Below are positions 11,263 to 24,626 of a stretch of 64,000 nt of DNA, piece after piece; within the stretch, counting starts at the first letter, position 1, and each line of letters opens with the position of its first letter. The DNA is taken from the NCBI GenBank assembly GCA_034359265.1, contig CP136896.1, positions 68,583,501 through 68,647,500 of the forward strand, given 5' to 3'. The notes under the pieces were generated by a model. It was not told the DNA's origin and made no database searches. It worked only from the letters and a program-made list of their open reading frames with translations. This DNA comes from Canna indica (lineage: Eukaryota > Streptophyta > Magnoliopsida > Zingiberales > Cannaceae). Position numbers and translations under genes: made by a program.

Positions 11263-14200
11263 ATGGACGCTAAGGCGAAGCCGGAGAATCGTATCCCTTT
11301 GTTCTTTTGTTTACTTTTCCTGATTATTTATCGGGTTTCTATGTAATATCCTGGTTTTCTTGGCGAATCCATTTTACCTTCAATGATTTTTTTCGGCGTA
11401 ATTTGCTTCCTAGATCTGCGCGGGGACTCCTGGTTTCAATTCGAGTTTTTTTGTTTTAGGTTCTTTTTGGCAATCATCAATTTGAGAGAAGCTCTCTCAT
11501 CGTAGATCCCTTTTCCGAGGGTCGTTTGTTCTACCTTATGGTTTGCTTTTTGATAGATCGGAATCATATCAATTATTTAATCTTATGGGAGTGAAGCAAG
11601 TTGGTGATTAGTCCGTAAAAATTAGGCTTTCTTCTCTTGTCCATAAAGAACAAGGAAAAAGGAAGAAGGGGCTGCCTTTAGATGCAAGCAACTTGATGGA
11701 TTTATTTCTTTTGGTTCTACCAAATTCCGTCTCTTCCTACCTGAGGTCAACTGGATTAAAAATCGCCCTGTACTTTCTTAAGGCTAGGATTTAGAAGCTT
11801 GATTCCTCAATATTGGATTTCGAAATTTTTTCATAGATCTATGATCTGGCTGTGCCAAATGTATGATCGAGCAAATCTCGGATTTTTCATGGTCTCGAAA
11901 GCTTTGTTTTTCATGATAGAGGAGAGCATTGTGTGGCATGAGATTTTATTAGGTTGCTGTCTTATTGCATATGTTTAAATTATTGATGTCTTCTTTGCCA
12001 TTCTACAATCGAGGACCTTGACTTTTCACTTTCCAGCAATTGAGGATGCAATGAAGAAATTGAAGATAGATCCTCCGTCAAAAGCTAGCAGTATGAACAT
12101 GGTAGGCTGCGGTCCTTTTTTGGTGATAATTTCCTCGCCTTCTGGCATCAATAGTCCATTTATTATGATTTTGCTTAAATTTTGTTTTTGGAAATATATA
12201 ATTGTTAGACATGTGTTTGTTTATCTGTTCAGTCGGGTCCGAAAGGAGCAGGCCAATCGGATTCCACATCCTGCATATCTTCAGCCGATGCAACAAGCAG
12301 CATCAAAGAAAGTGAGGTAGATCAAGATGCTTCAGTTGGCGACCAGAGCATGTATTACTATGGCTACTACTATCCAGGTTTGTCTTTTACTTTGCTTCCC
12401 CAGTTTATAGTTCAAATATATGTTTTTATTATTCTCTCATACTGAGATGCAAACAGGATCTGCCGGATTTTATGGGGAATGGGACAATCAATGCTGCAAC
12501 CATGGAACTGAGAACATGCAAATTGATCATCCAGTAAGTTATTGCATCCTTTTTTATGCAATATTCGTAATCTACAAATGCTTGACATTTTTATATTTAT
12601 GTTAACATGTTATGTTCTGTAAAATTGTTTCCGCTGTCAAAAGGAAAATATTTGTGTTCATCTTGAATCTTTCTGATGTGATTTTTCCTAGTCTTTGTTC
12701 ATTTCGAATCTTTCTAGTATGTGGTGAATTTTCCTGGTTTATGTTTTATATAACTGACTAAATTGTATATTGTCTAAATATTGCTTTCCTAAATAAGTAA
12801 ACCTTTGGCCTCTAATTCTTTCATTGATCCTTTTGTGGATTCACAGTGATTATCATCCATATTAATTTTCTAGGCTCAATTAACTTGTATGCAAATTCAC
12901 AGTAAAAATATGTATTTCCCTGCAGGCCATTCAAGCAGATAATGGCTCAGTCCTATACTACTTCCCAGGCTTTCAAGCTGGATACACTACTTACAGTCCA
13001 TTTTTACCTGGAGCCATATATGGTGCTGATGGGCAGTTTTTGGGTCAAGGTTCTTATTCAGCATCCCCTCAAGCCATTGTTTCTCCAGGACTTTTTCCAC
13101 AGCCAATTGCTTACGGACCTGAGCTGGTTCCTGCATACCCATGGGATCCATCTTTATTCTTCCCAGATGAGATTCAAGGGAACACGTTTACTGTCGACTC
13201 AGCACATCCACATTACAAAAAAAAACTTAATCCTCACAGTCATAACTTTGCTCCTTCCAGAACTTCGACGACCTCAAAAGGGGCACCACTAGCATCTGAT
13301 TTATCGCATCCTACCACAGTTCAAAATCAATCACACAAGCCTGTGAGGAAGGTACTGCATTTTGCTAAATATGTGGTATATGAGTATATCATATTTATCA
13401 GACTAACTTATAATATGTACTTTGGTTATGCTATTTGATGATTCTGAATTATTTCATGGAATTAATGGTTCCAGGCAGCTGCTTCTGTTCTCTCCAAAGG
13501 GTATGTTCCCGTAAACAAGTTCAACACATATGCTAACCAAGGGAAAGGTGCATTGCTTTATCCGAACACTGCCATTGTTATGAAAGAAAATGGACGAAAC
13601 TGGGTTGATGATGACAGGCTGAAAGTGAGAAATAAGCTAAATAGCCTTGGTGATCTTGACATGCTGAATGAACAGAATCGCGGCCCTAGAACAAATTGCA
13701 GTAAACCTACCTCTTTGACTGGTACTGATCATTCAGAAACTCGCAGCTTTGAGAAGAATGATAATGGCAGTGGATCAATTGCTATTGTTAACAAGGATGA
13801 ATACAACCGTCCTGATTTCCCAACTAAATATGAACATGCTTTATTCTTTGTCATAAAATCATATAGCGAGGATGATATTCACAAGAGTATAAAGTATAAT
13901 GTTTGGGCAAGTACACCAAATGGGAACAAAAGACTTGACAATGCTTTTCAAGTTGCACAAGAAAAGATGGCTGAAAAGGGTGTCAAGTGTCCTGTCTTTC
14001 TCTTCTTCTCGGTAAGTTGGCAAAAATTATCTCATGCTAGATATTATCATCAATAATTACTAGATGCTGACAGTATTTTGTTTGTTGTGTTACTTAAGGA
14101 ATGAAACTATGTTTCTATTTTCTTAGTCTTCTAAATTTTGATGCTCAGGTCAATGCAAGTGGTCAATTTTGTGGTGTAGCTGAAATGGCTGGCCGTGTTG

Positions 14201-15677
14201 ATTTCAGTATGAACATGGATTTTTGGCAACAGGATAAATGGAATGGGTTTTTCCCAGTAAAGTGGCACATAATTAAAGATGTTCCAAATCCGCAATTTCG
14301 CCATATAATTTTGGAGAATAATGAGAACAAGCCTGTTACTAACAGCAGGGATACACAAGAGGTAATACATTTTGAATCAATTTGCTGTGTATAACTAGAT
14401 GCTTTGTGCTTCTTGGGAAATGTCACATTTTCTAGTATCATTTCCTTATACTTCTTATTTGTTGACCTCTAAGAATATTTTCTCAGAATTGAGGATTGTC
14501 TCACTATTATCTAACTCAACCTAAAAGTGTGCAAATGAACTCCTCCCAGAAACTTCAGAACCTCTGATTAAGCATTTAATTGAATAACAAAAAGCCCCTT
14601 GCTACATAATTCCTTCTAATATCTGTGGTTTCTTTCCTAATTCAGCATTGTTGAGTGTTGGGTATACTTTCCAGAATCTTGAGGAATCTTGTTGTTATTG
14701 TTGTTGTGTAGTTTCCTCCGTAACTCTGATGTCTTTACTCAATTGATTAACGCATTGCATTTGCACCATATTCAGCATATTTCTGAATCCTATGTTATTG
14801 TATGCGATTCTAATAACTGTAATACTTGTTTCAGGTGAAATTTTCCCAAGGTGCTGAGATCTTGAGCATTTTTAAGAACTATTCCTCTAAAACATCCATA
14901 TTGGATGATTTTGCCTTCTATGAGAATAGGCAAAAAGCAATGCAAGAGAAAAGGAACAAACCAACTACTCCAACATTGGATAATTTATTGGTAATATGTG
15001 CTATTTATTTTTAATATTTCCATTTGCGTAATTCCCATGTTATTTTTGCCTCACCTTTTGAAATTTTGTAGTGGCGTTTATTTAGATAAATTAGATGAAT
15101 AAAAAAATTATGAATTGGCATGTCACTTTTGCTATGTTATCAGTGTTATTTCCAGGAATTTTCAATGCATGTTCTACCCCTCGATCCAGCTATTGTTCAG
15201 TTGTACCTCTGCCTCAATTAGCCAACATACTACAGTTCAAGTTCTTTGGTTATTGTTCTATTTGTGTGTTGGTGTACAAGTTAGACTTCATAAAGCTTGT
15301 TCCTGAATTATGCTAGTATTTGGAATCAGTTATCCGTCTGCAGCATCAGTTCTGTTTCTTTTGAGAGTCCCTCGCAAATTGTTAGATTGATAGTTGATAT
15401 TGCATTGCTTATTTATTTGTTACACGGCATCATATTCGTGTCTACCTTTATTTTTGGCCAAATGTTGTATTATTTTAGTTGTCAATATGTTGGGATTTAC
15501 TGGCATTGAAATCTCAGATCTTCTGCATACTGATGTAGTGATGTATATTTTTTCCAGGCCAAAAATATTGAATCTAGTGAAGTCCAGAAGCTTGTTGATC
15601 CAAAGTCCAAATTTGCTAACCAAGTGTCAGTTGAGGCGAAGGAAGCACTCCCCAGCGAAATTGCTGCCAGAAAGTGA
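11263..15677 (+). CDS. YTH-domain m6A reader, ECT (YTHDF-like) family
   Basis: Nine coding exons: 11263-11290, 12037-12101, 12233-12377, 12457-12533, 12926-13351, 13475-14011, 14149-14361, 14835-14990 and 15558-15677, all with GT-AG borders and matching phases, giving 588 residues. The N-terminal ~365 residues are low-complexity, rich in Tyr, Ser, Pro and Gly ([19 protein letters not shown]), as in cytoplasmic ECT proteins that phase-separate. The YTH domain runs from about residue 369 ([20 protein letters not shown]) to 500. The expected m6A-binding aromatic cage is present: Trp391 (NVWAS), Trp452 (DFWQQ) and Trp457 (DKWNG). By family knowledge it binds N6-methyladenosine in mRNA. The start is the first ATG that splices in frame to exon 2. 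Intron 1 is in the AT-rich 5' region. I cannot say which ECT paralogue this is. Confidence 0.93.
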
Positions 15678-16300
15678 ACTCTCTTCGTTGAGCTGAAAAA
15701 TATACCACCGCACTCCCTTTGAAGTTTTGAAAAGTTTTCGGTTGTGGGTGGAAAAAAATAGAATTGCTGTTATTGAAGAATTACTGGGAGTGGCGATTGA
15801 TCCAGAAATGAAAAACAAGAGCCTGGGGAGGTATCTCTCCATGAGTAGTTGTACAATGATTGGAGAGAGATTATACTGCTTAAACCAGTGCTGCCAATGT
15901 CATATGGCTGCATTGATGATGCCCAGTGATACTGTACAGAGCATCCTCATGTTTTGTTTTGAGTCTGGGATCGGAAAGATTAGTATTCTTTTCTCTTATT
16001 TGGATGTTGTTGGGCATCTATCGCCATGGGATTATTTGGTTGTTGTGATGGTGGATAGATGAATCATTATTGTGGGTAGGTTGGTGGCTGGCTTGTCCAT
16101 GCGGTTTGATAAAAAGCTTGGACAAGCAAAAAAGAAAACACGCCCGAAGATGCTTTGGGCGCAAAGTTGTATGATTGAAACTTGAAAGAAACAGAAAAGA
16201 AAAAAAAAGTTGGGGGAAAAGAATGAAATAACCCTTTTCTTCTCCATATACACTTGCTATATTCTTTGGACACCTGTACATTTCCAAATTATAAGCATCT
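15678..16300 (+). other. probable 3' UTR of the YTH gene
   Basis: Transcribed-looking, moderately AT-rich sequence directly after the stop codon. No frame of note. The end is not defined; AATAA-like motifs appear near 16224 and 16424-16440. Confidence 0.4.
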
Positions 16301-18580
16301 ATAAGTTCTCTAGTTGGATGCTCTTATAATTTTAATCCAATTTTTTTATTATTCGAGGTGGATTACTTTCAATTTTTTTACATAGCATTGGTTTATATGT
16401 ATGGATTATCCTGAATTAGCATTTTAATAAATGTAATAAATGTATATTTATGATGGTGTAGGTGCCCACCGTGATGTCTAATTTATATCTTCATTATGAG
16501 CTTTCCCATAATTAGCACTCAATTATCTTCCCATGTGATAATTAATTCTCCGCAATAATGGGAGAAAAATCCAATATCTAAGCAAAATATATTTAACACG
16601 TCTTGAATTAGATGACAATGATGGCGCGACAATTGTTTGAATTGGAAGAAGCTTGTCTTGAGTTTTATAATAGTGACAAGTCTATATTTGTCACTATTTT
16701 GATATCTCTCTCTATATATATATTTTATCTTACGACAACTGGTTATGATGGATTTATTAAATGTTGTCCTTTTTTAGTCCATAATTTGCAAGGCTCCACT
16801 TCATTTTTGGTGGTGGTGACTTGGTGACAATTACACGACAACTAGTCAACTAATGGATGATAGTTTGGTGCCCTGCATAACTCAGGTAGGTTCACATACC
16901 CATCACAAAAATATCTGCATTTCAATAAGACTTATATTATCTACATGGCTTCATTTTGATCTGAATCAACTTAAAAGTTTGATAGGTAAATAGAACTGAT
17001 GACAAGCCAATTCGGAATCTGATTTGAATTTAAAAATATGGCAAAAATAGACAATTGGAGAGTGATTATTATTAGAAGAAAGAACGACCCTTTGCTGCCC
17101 ACAGACTTGATCAGGAATACAACTATACAATCCTTTTTCCTTTGTGGTCTGGGGGATAATAAAGAAGAATAGAATAACAATCACATGTTTGATAAGCATC
17201 TTTCTTTAACTCTCCTGTCGATCCATAACATGCTTAAGAAATTCTCAACAGAGCTTGTTGATTGCATTAATAAACTACGCTACAATGTGCTCATAATGTT
17301 GATATCTAATGGTACAATGTCAACATAAGATGCCTCCTTCATATTGGAATTGTCCTGCTTTCACATTTGGTTCATATGCTAACCCCTTATAAAATATTAA
17401 CCTTAAATAAAAACCCAATAGAAAAAACATCATATTTAATTACCAATCCCTTGATGGTTTCAATTAAGTTCACCAAATTCGGTGGACTGTTCAAACTGAC
17501 CTTAATGACTCTGACATGTTAGCAAATTCCATAGTTTGTCCTGTAAGATTCGGTCTTAAGATGTGATTGTGGACTTCATTAGGGAAAGAAGAAACTAATT
17601 GATTCGATATGACATATAGTTTCCATATTGATCAGGATCATATTGCAAGAAAAAATTATTTACAATTCGAGTCCAACATCTTTCTTTTTTAGGCAATCAA
17701 TTGATGATCACATGGATTTATATTCCATGAATATACACAAAAGAAAAAAATTATAAATAGAAGGAAAGGAAGAATAAAATACAAGGTTCCTAGTAAGCCT
17801 TGGGCGTTGCAATTGGCGGATGTTGCCCACAATATTTAAAGATCCATAGGAAACAAGATTCGGCCTTGTCCTATGTATGTCATTAATTCCAATATGGCCC
17901 AACAATATAAACATTATTTTATGACAATTTGACAGACATATAAACATAAGATGGTCACAGCCCAATTCTTCTTGATCCATCGCAAACATTTAATGACTCA
18001 CATTTGCTGCTCGATCAAATTAGAAACCATATTCATCTACTGCTTATGCCAATAAATTGGTCCTTCTGTATTCACCTAATCCTTTAATTTCCACTTCATT
18101 CATAGTCATCAATAATTAAAGTCCACAATCATTTCCTCTATCGGGTTCGCTACTTAGTCAATGCTCTTTAATTTGATAAAAAATATGAGAAAACATGGAT
18201 AACAGATGGTAAATAAGATTCAGATTCCATGTTGCATGACGGTGCCACAGGAGTGTCCATTAATTAAGATATTACAGATGATGTGGACATCCAGCTACTC
18301 TCCCAATAATTAGCAAAACAATTATTTCTCCTTGGAAAAAAACGAGCACGTGATGTCCCACGTGACACCCCTTCCCTTTGACCTTCCCTTGACTCCCCCT
18401 CCCGTTTTCCGAGATGACAACCACAACCGCTGCCGTAGCGAAGGGCATGTGTTCACCCGCAATAAATGAACCCTTTCCATTTGTCACACCTCTCTCTCTC
18501 TCTCTCTCTCTCTAAACAACAAGCGGCTTGAAACAAGTACGAGCTCTCCCCTCCTTTAATGGCTTGAAACCAACCCCCTT
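16301..18580. other. intergenic AT-rich region
   Basis: I see no gene. A (TA) run lies near 16711-16722 and a (CT)n microsatellite of about 12 units at 18490-18513, just upstream of the purine-permease promoter. The open frames of 60-90 codons here have no recognisable motifs. Confidence 0.5.
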
Positions 18581-18586
18581 TTCATC

Positions 18587-18596
18587 CTATATATAG
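18587..18596 (+). promoter_or_regulatory. candidate TATA box of the purine-permease gene
   Basis: CTATATATAG lies about 480 bp ahead of the chosen start codon, after a CT-rich microsatellite that is common in plant core promoters. A start near 18620 would give a long leader with short upstream frames, for example one starting ATGGCCACTG at 18735. An intron in the leader is possible but not demonstrated. Confidence 0.4.
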
Positions 18597-19067
18597 CATG
18601 ATGTCTCTGTGGGTATTCCTCATTTCGTCTCTTTCGCCTGTCTTCTTCCTCTTCAGGATCCTGTAAAAGCCAAGGCTTTGCATCACGACTCTCTCATATA
18701 TCTCATTTGTTGAGCTCTAATTGCATTGCATGCATGGCCACTGATATTAATTTGGCGAATTAAACAAACCCCACATTGCAAAACACATGTAGAGCTCTAT
18801 CAGAATATATATTGTTCTTCTGTGTGCTCACCCACGTCACATGCATGAACACACTGGTGTATATATATATATTAGAAAGTTGAGGGAGGGAGGAAAAATA
18901 AAAAGAAGGAAAGAATCCATGTTGTAGTTATTATATATACGTTGCACCTAAAGGCAAATAAAAGAGCATGTATAAGTACAGCCATAAACCCTCGCTTAAA
19001 ATCCCGCACAAGTAGTAGTCATCAATATCTTTCTCGCTCTCCCTTCAATTCCCTCATCTCCTTCTTC

Positions 19068-20207
19068 ATGGAAAACTTGTCTCTTAAGCAAACAAATCAC
19101 TCCCAAGTAGACGAAGAAAGGGCAGTAGCAGGAGTAGGCGAGGTGGCTGAGGTTGCTCCGGCGGCGGCGGATCAGCATGGGACGGAAAACCGGCGGTTGA
19201 GCAGGTTGAGCTACTTCCTCTTGGCCGCCACTTATGCCTCCCTCTTCATCGGCTCGCTCTCCTCCTCCCTCCTCTCCCGGTTCTACTTCGTCCATGGCGG
19301 CTCGAACCGGTGGGTCTCCACACTGGTTCAGTCGGCCGGCTTCCCCCTCCTCCTCCTCCCTATCTATCTCGGTCCTTCTTCCTCCTCCCGTCCCTTCTCT
19401 CATTTCACTCCTCGTCTCCTTTACCTGTCTCTCTTCGTCGGCGCCTTGTTGGGCGTCAACAACTTGCTCTTCTCCTGCGGCGTCTCCTACCTCCCAGTGT
19501 CCACATCCTCGCTTCTCCTCTCTTCGCAGCTCGGCTTCACGCTCCTCCTCTCGGCGCTCCTCGTCCGCCACCCCCTCACCTTCTCCAACCTGAACTGCGT
19601 CGTTCTGCTCACCCTCAGTTCCGTCCTCCTCGCCCTGAGCTCCTCGGGCGACCACCCGGCCGGCGTCGACCGCGCCCACTTCTTCCTCGGTTTCGCCGCC
19701 ACCCTCGGCGCCGCGGGGCTCTTCGCGGTATACCTCCCCGTCATGCAGCTCGTCTACCGCGGCGTGAGCGGGTACCGGATGGTGGTGGAGGTGCAGGTAG
19801 TGATGGAGGCGACGGCGACGGCGCTCTCCGCCGTCGGAATGGCCGCCAGCGGCGGCTGGAGGCGGGAGGTCGCGTGGGACCTCGGGTCCGTCTCCTACTG
19901 GGTAGTGCTGGGCGCCACCGTGGTGAGCTGGCAGTTCTGCTTCATGGGCACCGCCGGGATGGTGTTCCTTACCTCCTCCGTCAACAGCGGCATCTGCATG
20001 ACGGCGCTACTGTCCATCAACGTGCTCGGCGGTGTCTTCGTCTTCGGTGACGAGTTCGGTGGCGGCAAGGCAGTGGCCATGGCACTCTGCCTCTGGGGCT
20101 TCAGCTCGTATCTCTACGGAGAGTACAAGAAGAAGGAGAAGGAGGTGGTGCCATCAAAGGAGGAAGCAAAGGAGATGGGAAACAATGGAGGAGAAGAGAA
20201 TGCATAG
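19068..20207 (+). CDS. purine permease (PUP family transporter)
   Basis: A single exon of 379 residues beginning MENLSLKQ; the frame is open further upstream but offers no earlier ATG of note. PUP proteins move purines, cytokinins and related compounds across the plasma membrane or tonoplast by proton coupling, in the drug/metabolite transporter superfamily. About ten hydrophobic segments follow a ~45-residue hydrophilic N-terminus. Family-like motifs include [51 protein letters not shown] and the closing [10 protein letters not shown] before a Lys/Glu-rich tail. Length fits the family (about 350-390). The gene is far more GC-rich, especially at third positions, than the DNA around it, a pattern frequent in monocots. 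Substrate cannot be told from sequence. Confidence 0.9.
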   Translation: MENLSLKQTNHSQVDEERAVAGVGEVAEVAPAAADQHGTENRRLSRLSYFLLAATYASLFIGSLSSSLLSRFYFVHGGSNRWVSTLVQSAGFPLLLLPIYLGPSSSSRPFSHFTPRLLYLSLFVGALLGVNNLLFSCGVSYLPVSTSSLLLSSQLGFTLLLSALLVRHPLTFSNLNCVVLLTLSSVLLALSSSGDHPAGVDRAHFFLGFAATLGAAGLFAVYLPVMQLVYRGVSGYRMVVEVQVVMEATATALSAVGMAASGGWRREVAWDLGSVSYWVVLGATVVSWQFCFMGTAGMVFLTSSVNSGICMTALLSINVLGGVFVFGDEFGGGKAVAMALCLWGFSSYLYGEYKKKEKEVVPSKEEAKEMGNNGGEENA

Positions 20208-21690
20208 TAGTAGCTAGCTAATAGTGCAAATTAACAAAGGTAGCTACATACTTCTTCAGTTCTTCTTCTTCTTCTTCCTCTTCTTCTTTCTTGTTTTCTT
20301 TGTTTATTATATATAATTAATTGGCCATGTATGTTTTGAAGTGCTGCATGCAAAGTTAGGGTTTGGAGTTTGGATATGGATGGGGGCATGGAAGTATTAG
20401 TGGTTGATGGAGGTGGAGGTGGTTGGTCGAGAGTGTTGATGGGCTTACAAAGCAAAGGAAGGTGGTTGACTCAGAGAGAAAAGAATGGCATGGACTTGGT
20501 GTTTATAGTTGTTAGTTGTTTATTGTCATTTGAAGGGCCAACTCAACCACCACAAGAGCTAGCTATACATGGAAACATATATTAGTGCCATCCAAGCCTA
20601 TATATGTTGTTTTCATTGCTTTCACTCATATATAGTCTTAGGTTATTCCAGTCCTTGTTGGCTCCTCAATCAACTTTGGAGATATATATATATATATATA
20701 CTTTAATGCAACTTGATGAGACTTTAATTATGCAACTAATTAATTAACCCCATCATTCATGGACTAAACTAATTAACAACAGTGCACAGTATACATAAAT
20801 TTAGTTCAACATGGACATATATATAATGGAGCTACCACTGCACTAATTAATTGAATCATATATATATATATATATATATATACCAACTAGCAGTACTTGA
20901 GCTTTTTCCATGCATGAATTATAAGCTCGATGGAGTAGTTAATCTGCGGGAATTGAGATTGATAAGCAATATGTGAATTGTGAGGAAGCTGGGGAGGACA
21001 ATATTCACCAGTGGGTTGAAGACACTACATGTGCATTGCATCAAGCTTTACCATGTTGATCTTCCTGTTTAGAGAGACACTAGTACTTGATGTGCATGCA
21101 TGGCATCATACACTTTACCATGTTATACATCTAGGGCTGTAAAATCCTGCACCAGTGGTTGAAGATGAATACTATCTCAAGAGAGACAGATGCTTTTTAA
21201 AGTAGCCAATATTTGGCTCAGCTTTACCTTTATGCTTCTGCAATTAGCATCCTTGATAAGGGGGAAAACATGTACTACTTTCAAGTGCAGTAAAATGAAG
21301 CATGGAACACAATACCCCATCAATCTTTTAGTGGACATTAACAGAGATCCACTGACTCTCGCTTCTCTTTCTCTCTGCGCACGTTGGCTTTGGAGTAATA
21401 AGTAATCTTTCCTTGTCGTCCATGCGAAATAAAAAAGTACAAAACTCTAAGAAGGTTTGACCAAAACTCAACCTGGCGGCATGTGACTGCAGTGTACTTA
21501 TTTTCTGGCGTTTTCTTTATATATAATATATTGATTCCAGCCTCTTTAATTAGTCTTTGTTCATTCATTACGATTTTTATTGCTATCTTTTTTCATTCAC
21601 GAAATTAATGTAATTTCAGCATCGACATTCATCTGAGTTAAATTGTTATTAATGCTATGTCAATGTGCTAATTTCTACTATAGATAAGGA

Positions 21691-21728
<38 letters not shown>

Positions 21729-21739
21729 CTGGATAATAG
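20208..21739. other. downstream and intergenic region with TA microsatellites
   Basis: Probable 3' UTR of the permease followed by AT-rich DNA. It holds a (TTC)n stretch near 20257-20285 and TA runs at 20682-20700, 20860-20882 and 21693-21724. No further gene recognised. Confidence 0.5.
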
Positions 21740-21754
21740 AAGGTGATTTAAGTT

Positions 21755-22625
21755 TTTTTTTTTTGTCTGAAAAAGAACGAGGCAAGAGCCACACATGACA
21801 TTTCATAAGGATTGAAATGTACGCTAAATTTTATCACGAAGCAGTCACCTCATGACAAAATCCTGAAAGTAACAAGTAGCAAAGAAAGCAAAAACAAAAA
21901 ACAAACCAAACAAACAAGAGAGCGAAACAACACCACTGAAACTAAGGTATTGGCTTATTTAATCTAGTCCAGAAGGATAATCCCAGACGGACCACAGACC
22001 ACGTTCTCCCATCCTGCTTGGACGTTCTTAAAGATCGAGTTGTTCCGAATCGTCCACACACTCCAACACCAGAGCATGGCCAGCGTAACTCGCTTCCGAG
22101 ACCGGACCCTCGGCGTTTCCTCCTCCTTCGGTATAGCCACGAAACCCACCTCTCCAATTTTCGATAGAAAAATATTCCAGCCAATACTACAAACCTTGCA
22201 TCCAGTGAAAAGATGTTTGATCGTTTCCAACTCATCATTACATAACACACACCCAGGGTCCATCTCCATCACTCCATGATTGAGAAGCCGTTCCTTCGTC
22301 CGTAATCGCTTCTTCAAAACGAGCCAGAGAACCAGCTTCATTTTTAGTGATCATTTGCACTTCCAAACACGATCAGCTCGCCAATCACGGACCCCTCTTT
22401 CCGCCAAAATGGAGTACATCGACGCCATAGAAAAGGATCCAGACGGATGCCAACGCCAAAATATAGTCAGTGTCCGATGACAAATCCGGCTCCTGAAAGA
22501 ACTCCAGCAGTCTAGCCACCTCGCTCTCATTCACCACATCTCTCCAACTGAAACGTCATTGATCCCGATGTCCATTTATGAATTCACAAATATAGCCCTG
22601 TCTTAGAGAGGGTAAATAATTGGGG
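21755..22625 (-). mobile_element. 5'-truncated LINE (L1 type) fragment
   Basis: The minus-strand 3' end of a non-LTR retrotransposon. It ends in a T tract on the plus strand (poly(A) of the element) at 21755-21764 and is bounded by a near-perfect 15-bp duplication: AAGGTGATTTAAGTT at 21740-21754 and AAGGCGATTTAAGTT at 22626-22640. The coding remnant (about 22341-21964) has the zf-RVT cysteine cluster typical of the end of plant LINE reverse transcriptase (CVLCNDELETIKHLFTGC). The insertion is severely 5'-truncated, as LINE insertions commonly are. Confidence 0.85.
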
Positions 22626-22640
22626 AAGGCGATTTAAGTT

Positions 22641-24378
22641 GGTGATCTATATATTATATATATCTACTTTTTCCTTGATAAATAAACTAGTAAAGACTAT
22701 AGAGATATTAATAAAACCCAGAAGGGAAGATACAGAATGATACAAGACCTTTATGATTACAAGACGACTGCTGATGAGTATTTTAATTTACGTACAAATT
22801 ATTTAATTAGTGAAAGCAATACTTTTTAATTAAATTAGAATTACGAACGTGCTAAGCACTCCAGTGCACGAGACAGATCAAATGAGATTATCCTAAACCA
22901 TTTAATTAAATTATGACAAGTAGGGTTTATATAATTCCTAATTAATATTATTTTTTCCTTTATTTTTGAAGTGTGAAAGCATTTGAATGATTTGTAAAAT
23001 AAAACATTTGAATGATTGGAATTAAATCACCAACAGACAGGGCACAATATTCGCCTTCTTTGAAAATTATTAATCTATTCCATGATTTCTTCCTTCATAT
23101 TCAATTTGATGTTGTTCCAATTAATTAATAGAACGCTTGATGTCAGCGATTAGTTTATGTGTTCATATTAATCTGTTTTTGCTTTGGTAGAGGATGAACG
23201 GATCAATTAATTATATGAATTCCTCACTCTTCAGTCAAAGAAGAGATCGACAAATGATAAATTTATATTTATTATTTGTTTAGGGTATGAATTAAAAGAA
23301 TATAAAATTAATAATATATATATAATGTACATCAAATTAATTAAAAAATATATTTGATATTTTCTCAATTATTATTCTATCAAATCATATTCTATACAAT
23401 AAAACAAACCAATCACAGTGAAGAATATATTAGGGAATAAAACTATTTCCATCAAGTATCAAATTAAATTCCTTTAAAATTTGGTCAAACTTTATTTCTT
23501 TAGTACTTTTCGAGCATATTTATTTTACTAACATAAAAAGGAATAAGATAAAAGATAAATTTTAATTATTAACATATGAATAATTATAGTTATAAAGTGA
23601 TTTGAAAAGATTAAAAAAATCTTACATTCATATTCTCTTATATATTTATTATGCTACCCTATAATCTATTTTATACGGTGAAACAAAATGAACTAATAGA
23701 GTTTTTAAATCATTTTTCTCTCTTTGTCATTTATATTCTTTTTCCTAGTGATTGACATTCCACACCCCTCACATTGCTATCTCATTTTCCTCAATCCCCG
23801 CCTCCGATATTATTTCACATTTCTTGCAATGGCCGATGCTTCTGAAAAAGATCAAGGAAGTAAAATAAAATGGAAAAAAATAATATTAAACGATAAAATA
23901 TGTGCTTGAAAAATAGGGAAAATTATGAAAGGAAATCGAAGGCATCGACGTGACATGATAAGGGAGGAGCGAATTCACATAAGACTTATTGTTCAAGGAA
24001 TTTCATATAATACCTTAAGAATGTATAGTAGTGGGGCTTCCGAGTTAATAGACAAACTCATTCATCACAAGAAGTGCCAAAGTAGTTTAGTAAAATCTTC
24101 TCGAAGAAGTGCCCTCAAAATTTAAATTAATTTGCGGACTATGCTAAGTAATGTGCATACAACATGATATGATATAGTCAATCAATTTAGCCCCTTATTG
24201 GTACATATCATTTTTGGTGATAGTTAGTTTAGTTGAAGGCAAATCTTCAAAAATCTAAATTAAATTGCACTAAAGTATATGCAAGTCTCGCCTAGTATAA
24301 GTAGTCAATCAATAATTAAATACTATATTATCAACTTTAATTTTTCAATCAACATGTTCTCTATATATGACTTTTAAT
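22641..24378. other. AT-rich intergenic region
   Basis: No convincing gene. A short frame at about 23829 (MADASEKDQGSKIKWKK) loosely resembles the start of plant Myb/SANT-like proteins linked to Harbinger transposons, but it ends after 26 codons and nothing downstream continues it. Confidence 0.45.
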
Positions 24379-24388
24379 TATATCACTC

Positions 24389-24626
24389 AGTTGTTTTTTT
24401 AAGAAATAAAACTTATATTTATTAGGAGAATTAAAAAATACATATTTGCGATGAGAGAATGGCGGGGAAAAGAGAAAATACACTACCGAATGAGAGCAAG
24501 GGTTGAAAACCCTAGAAAAAAAATAAGAAAAACTTTACCTCATACTCATTATAAACTTGAAGAGTGTACGTAGCCCCTCTATTGCAATCTCAAAGAAAGT
24601 ATGCTCGGTATCTTCAAAACATCTGC
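24389..24626 (-). mobile_element. probable LINE 3' fragment
   Basis: A 238-bp insert flanked by a perfect 10-bp repeat, TATATCACTC at 24379-24388 and 24627-24636. A T tract lies just inside the left end (24394-24400), consistent with a minus-strand poly(A)-type tail, and the adjoining TTATTTCTTAAAAAAA-like minus-strand sequence resembles LINE tails. No coding motif remains, so a different retroposon is possible. Confidence 0.5.

Noticed and set aside
10899..11346. Minus- and plus-strand frames around 11 kb
   Set aside because: They fall in the GC-rich leader of the YTH gene; only the ATG at 11263 splices into a recognisable protein.
19310..20050. 246-codon plus-strand frame and a 227-codon minus-strand frame over the purine-permease gene
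   Set aside because: Both are shadows of the GC-rich permease frame; Arg/Pro-rich and Glu/Gly-rich translations without domain features.
23829..23909. Frame beginning MADASEKDQGSKIKWKK, possible Myb/SANT-like transposon protein
   Set aside because: Stops after 26 codons with no continuing homology; too short to support.
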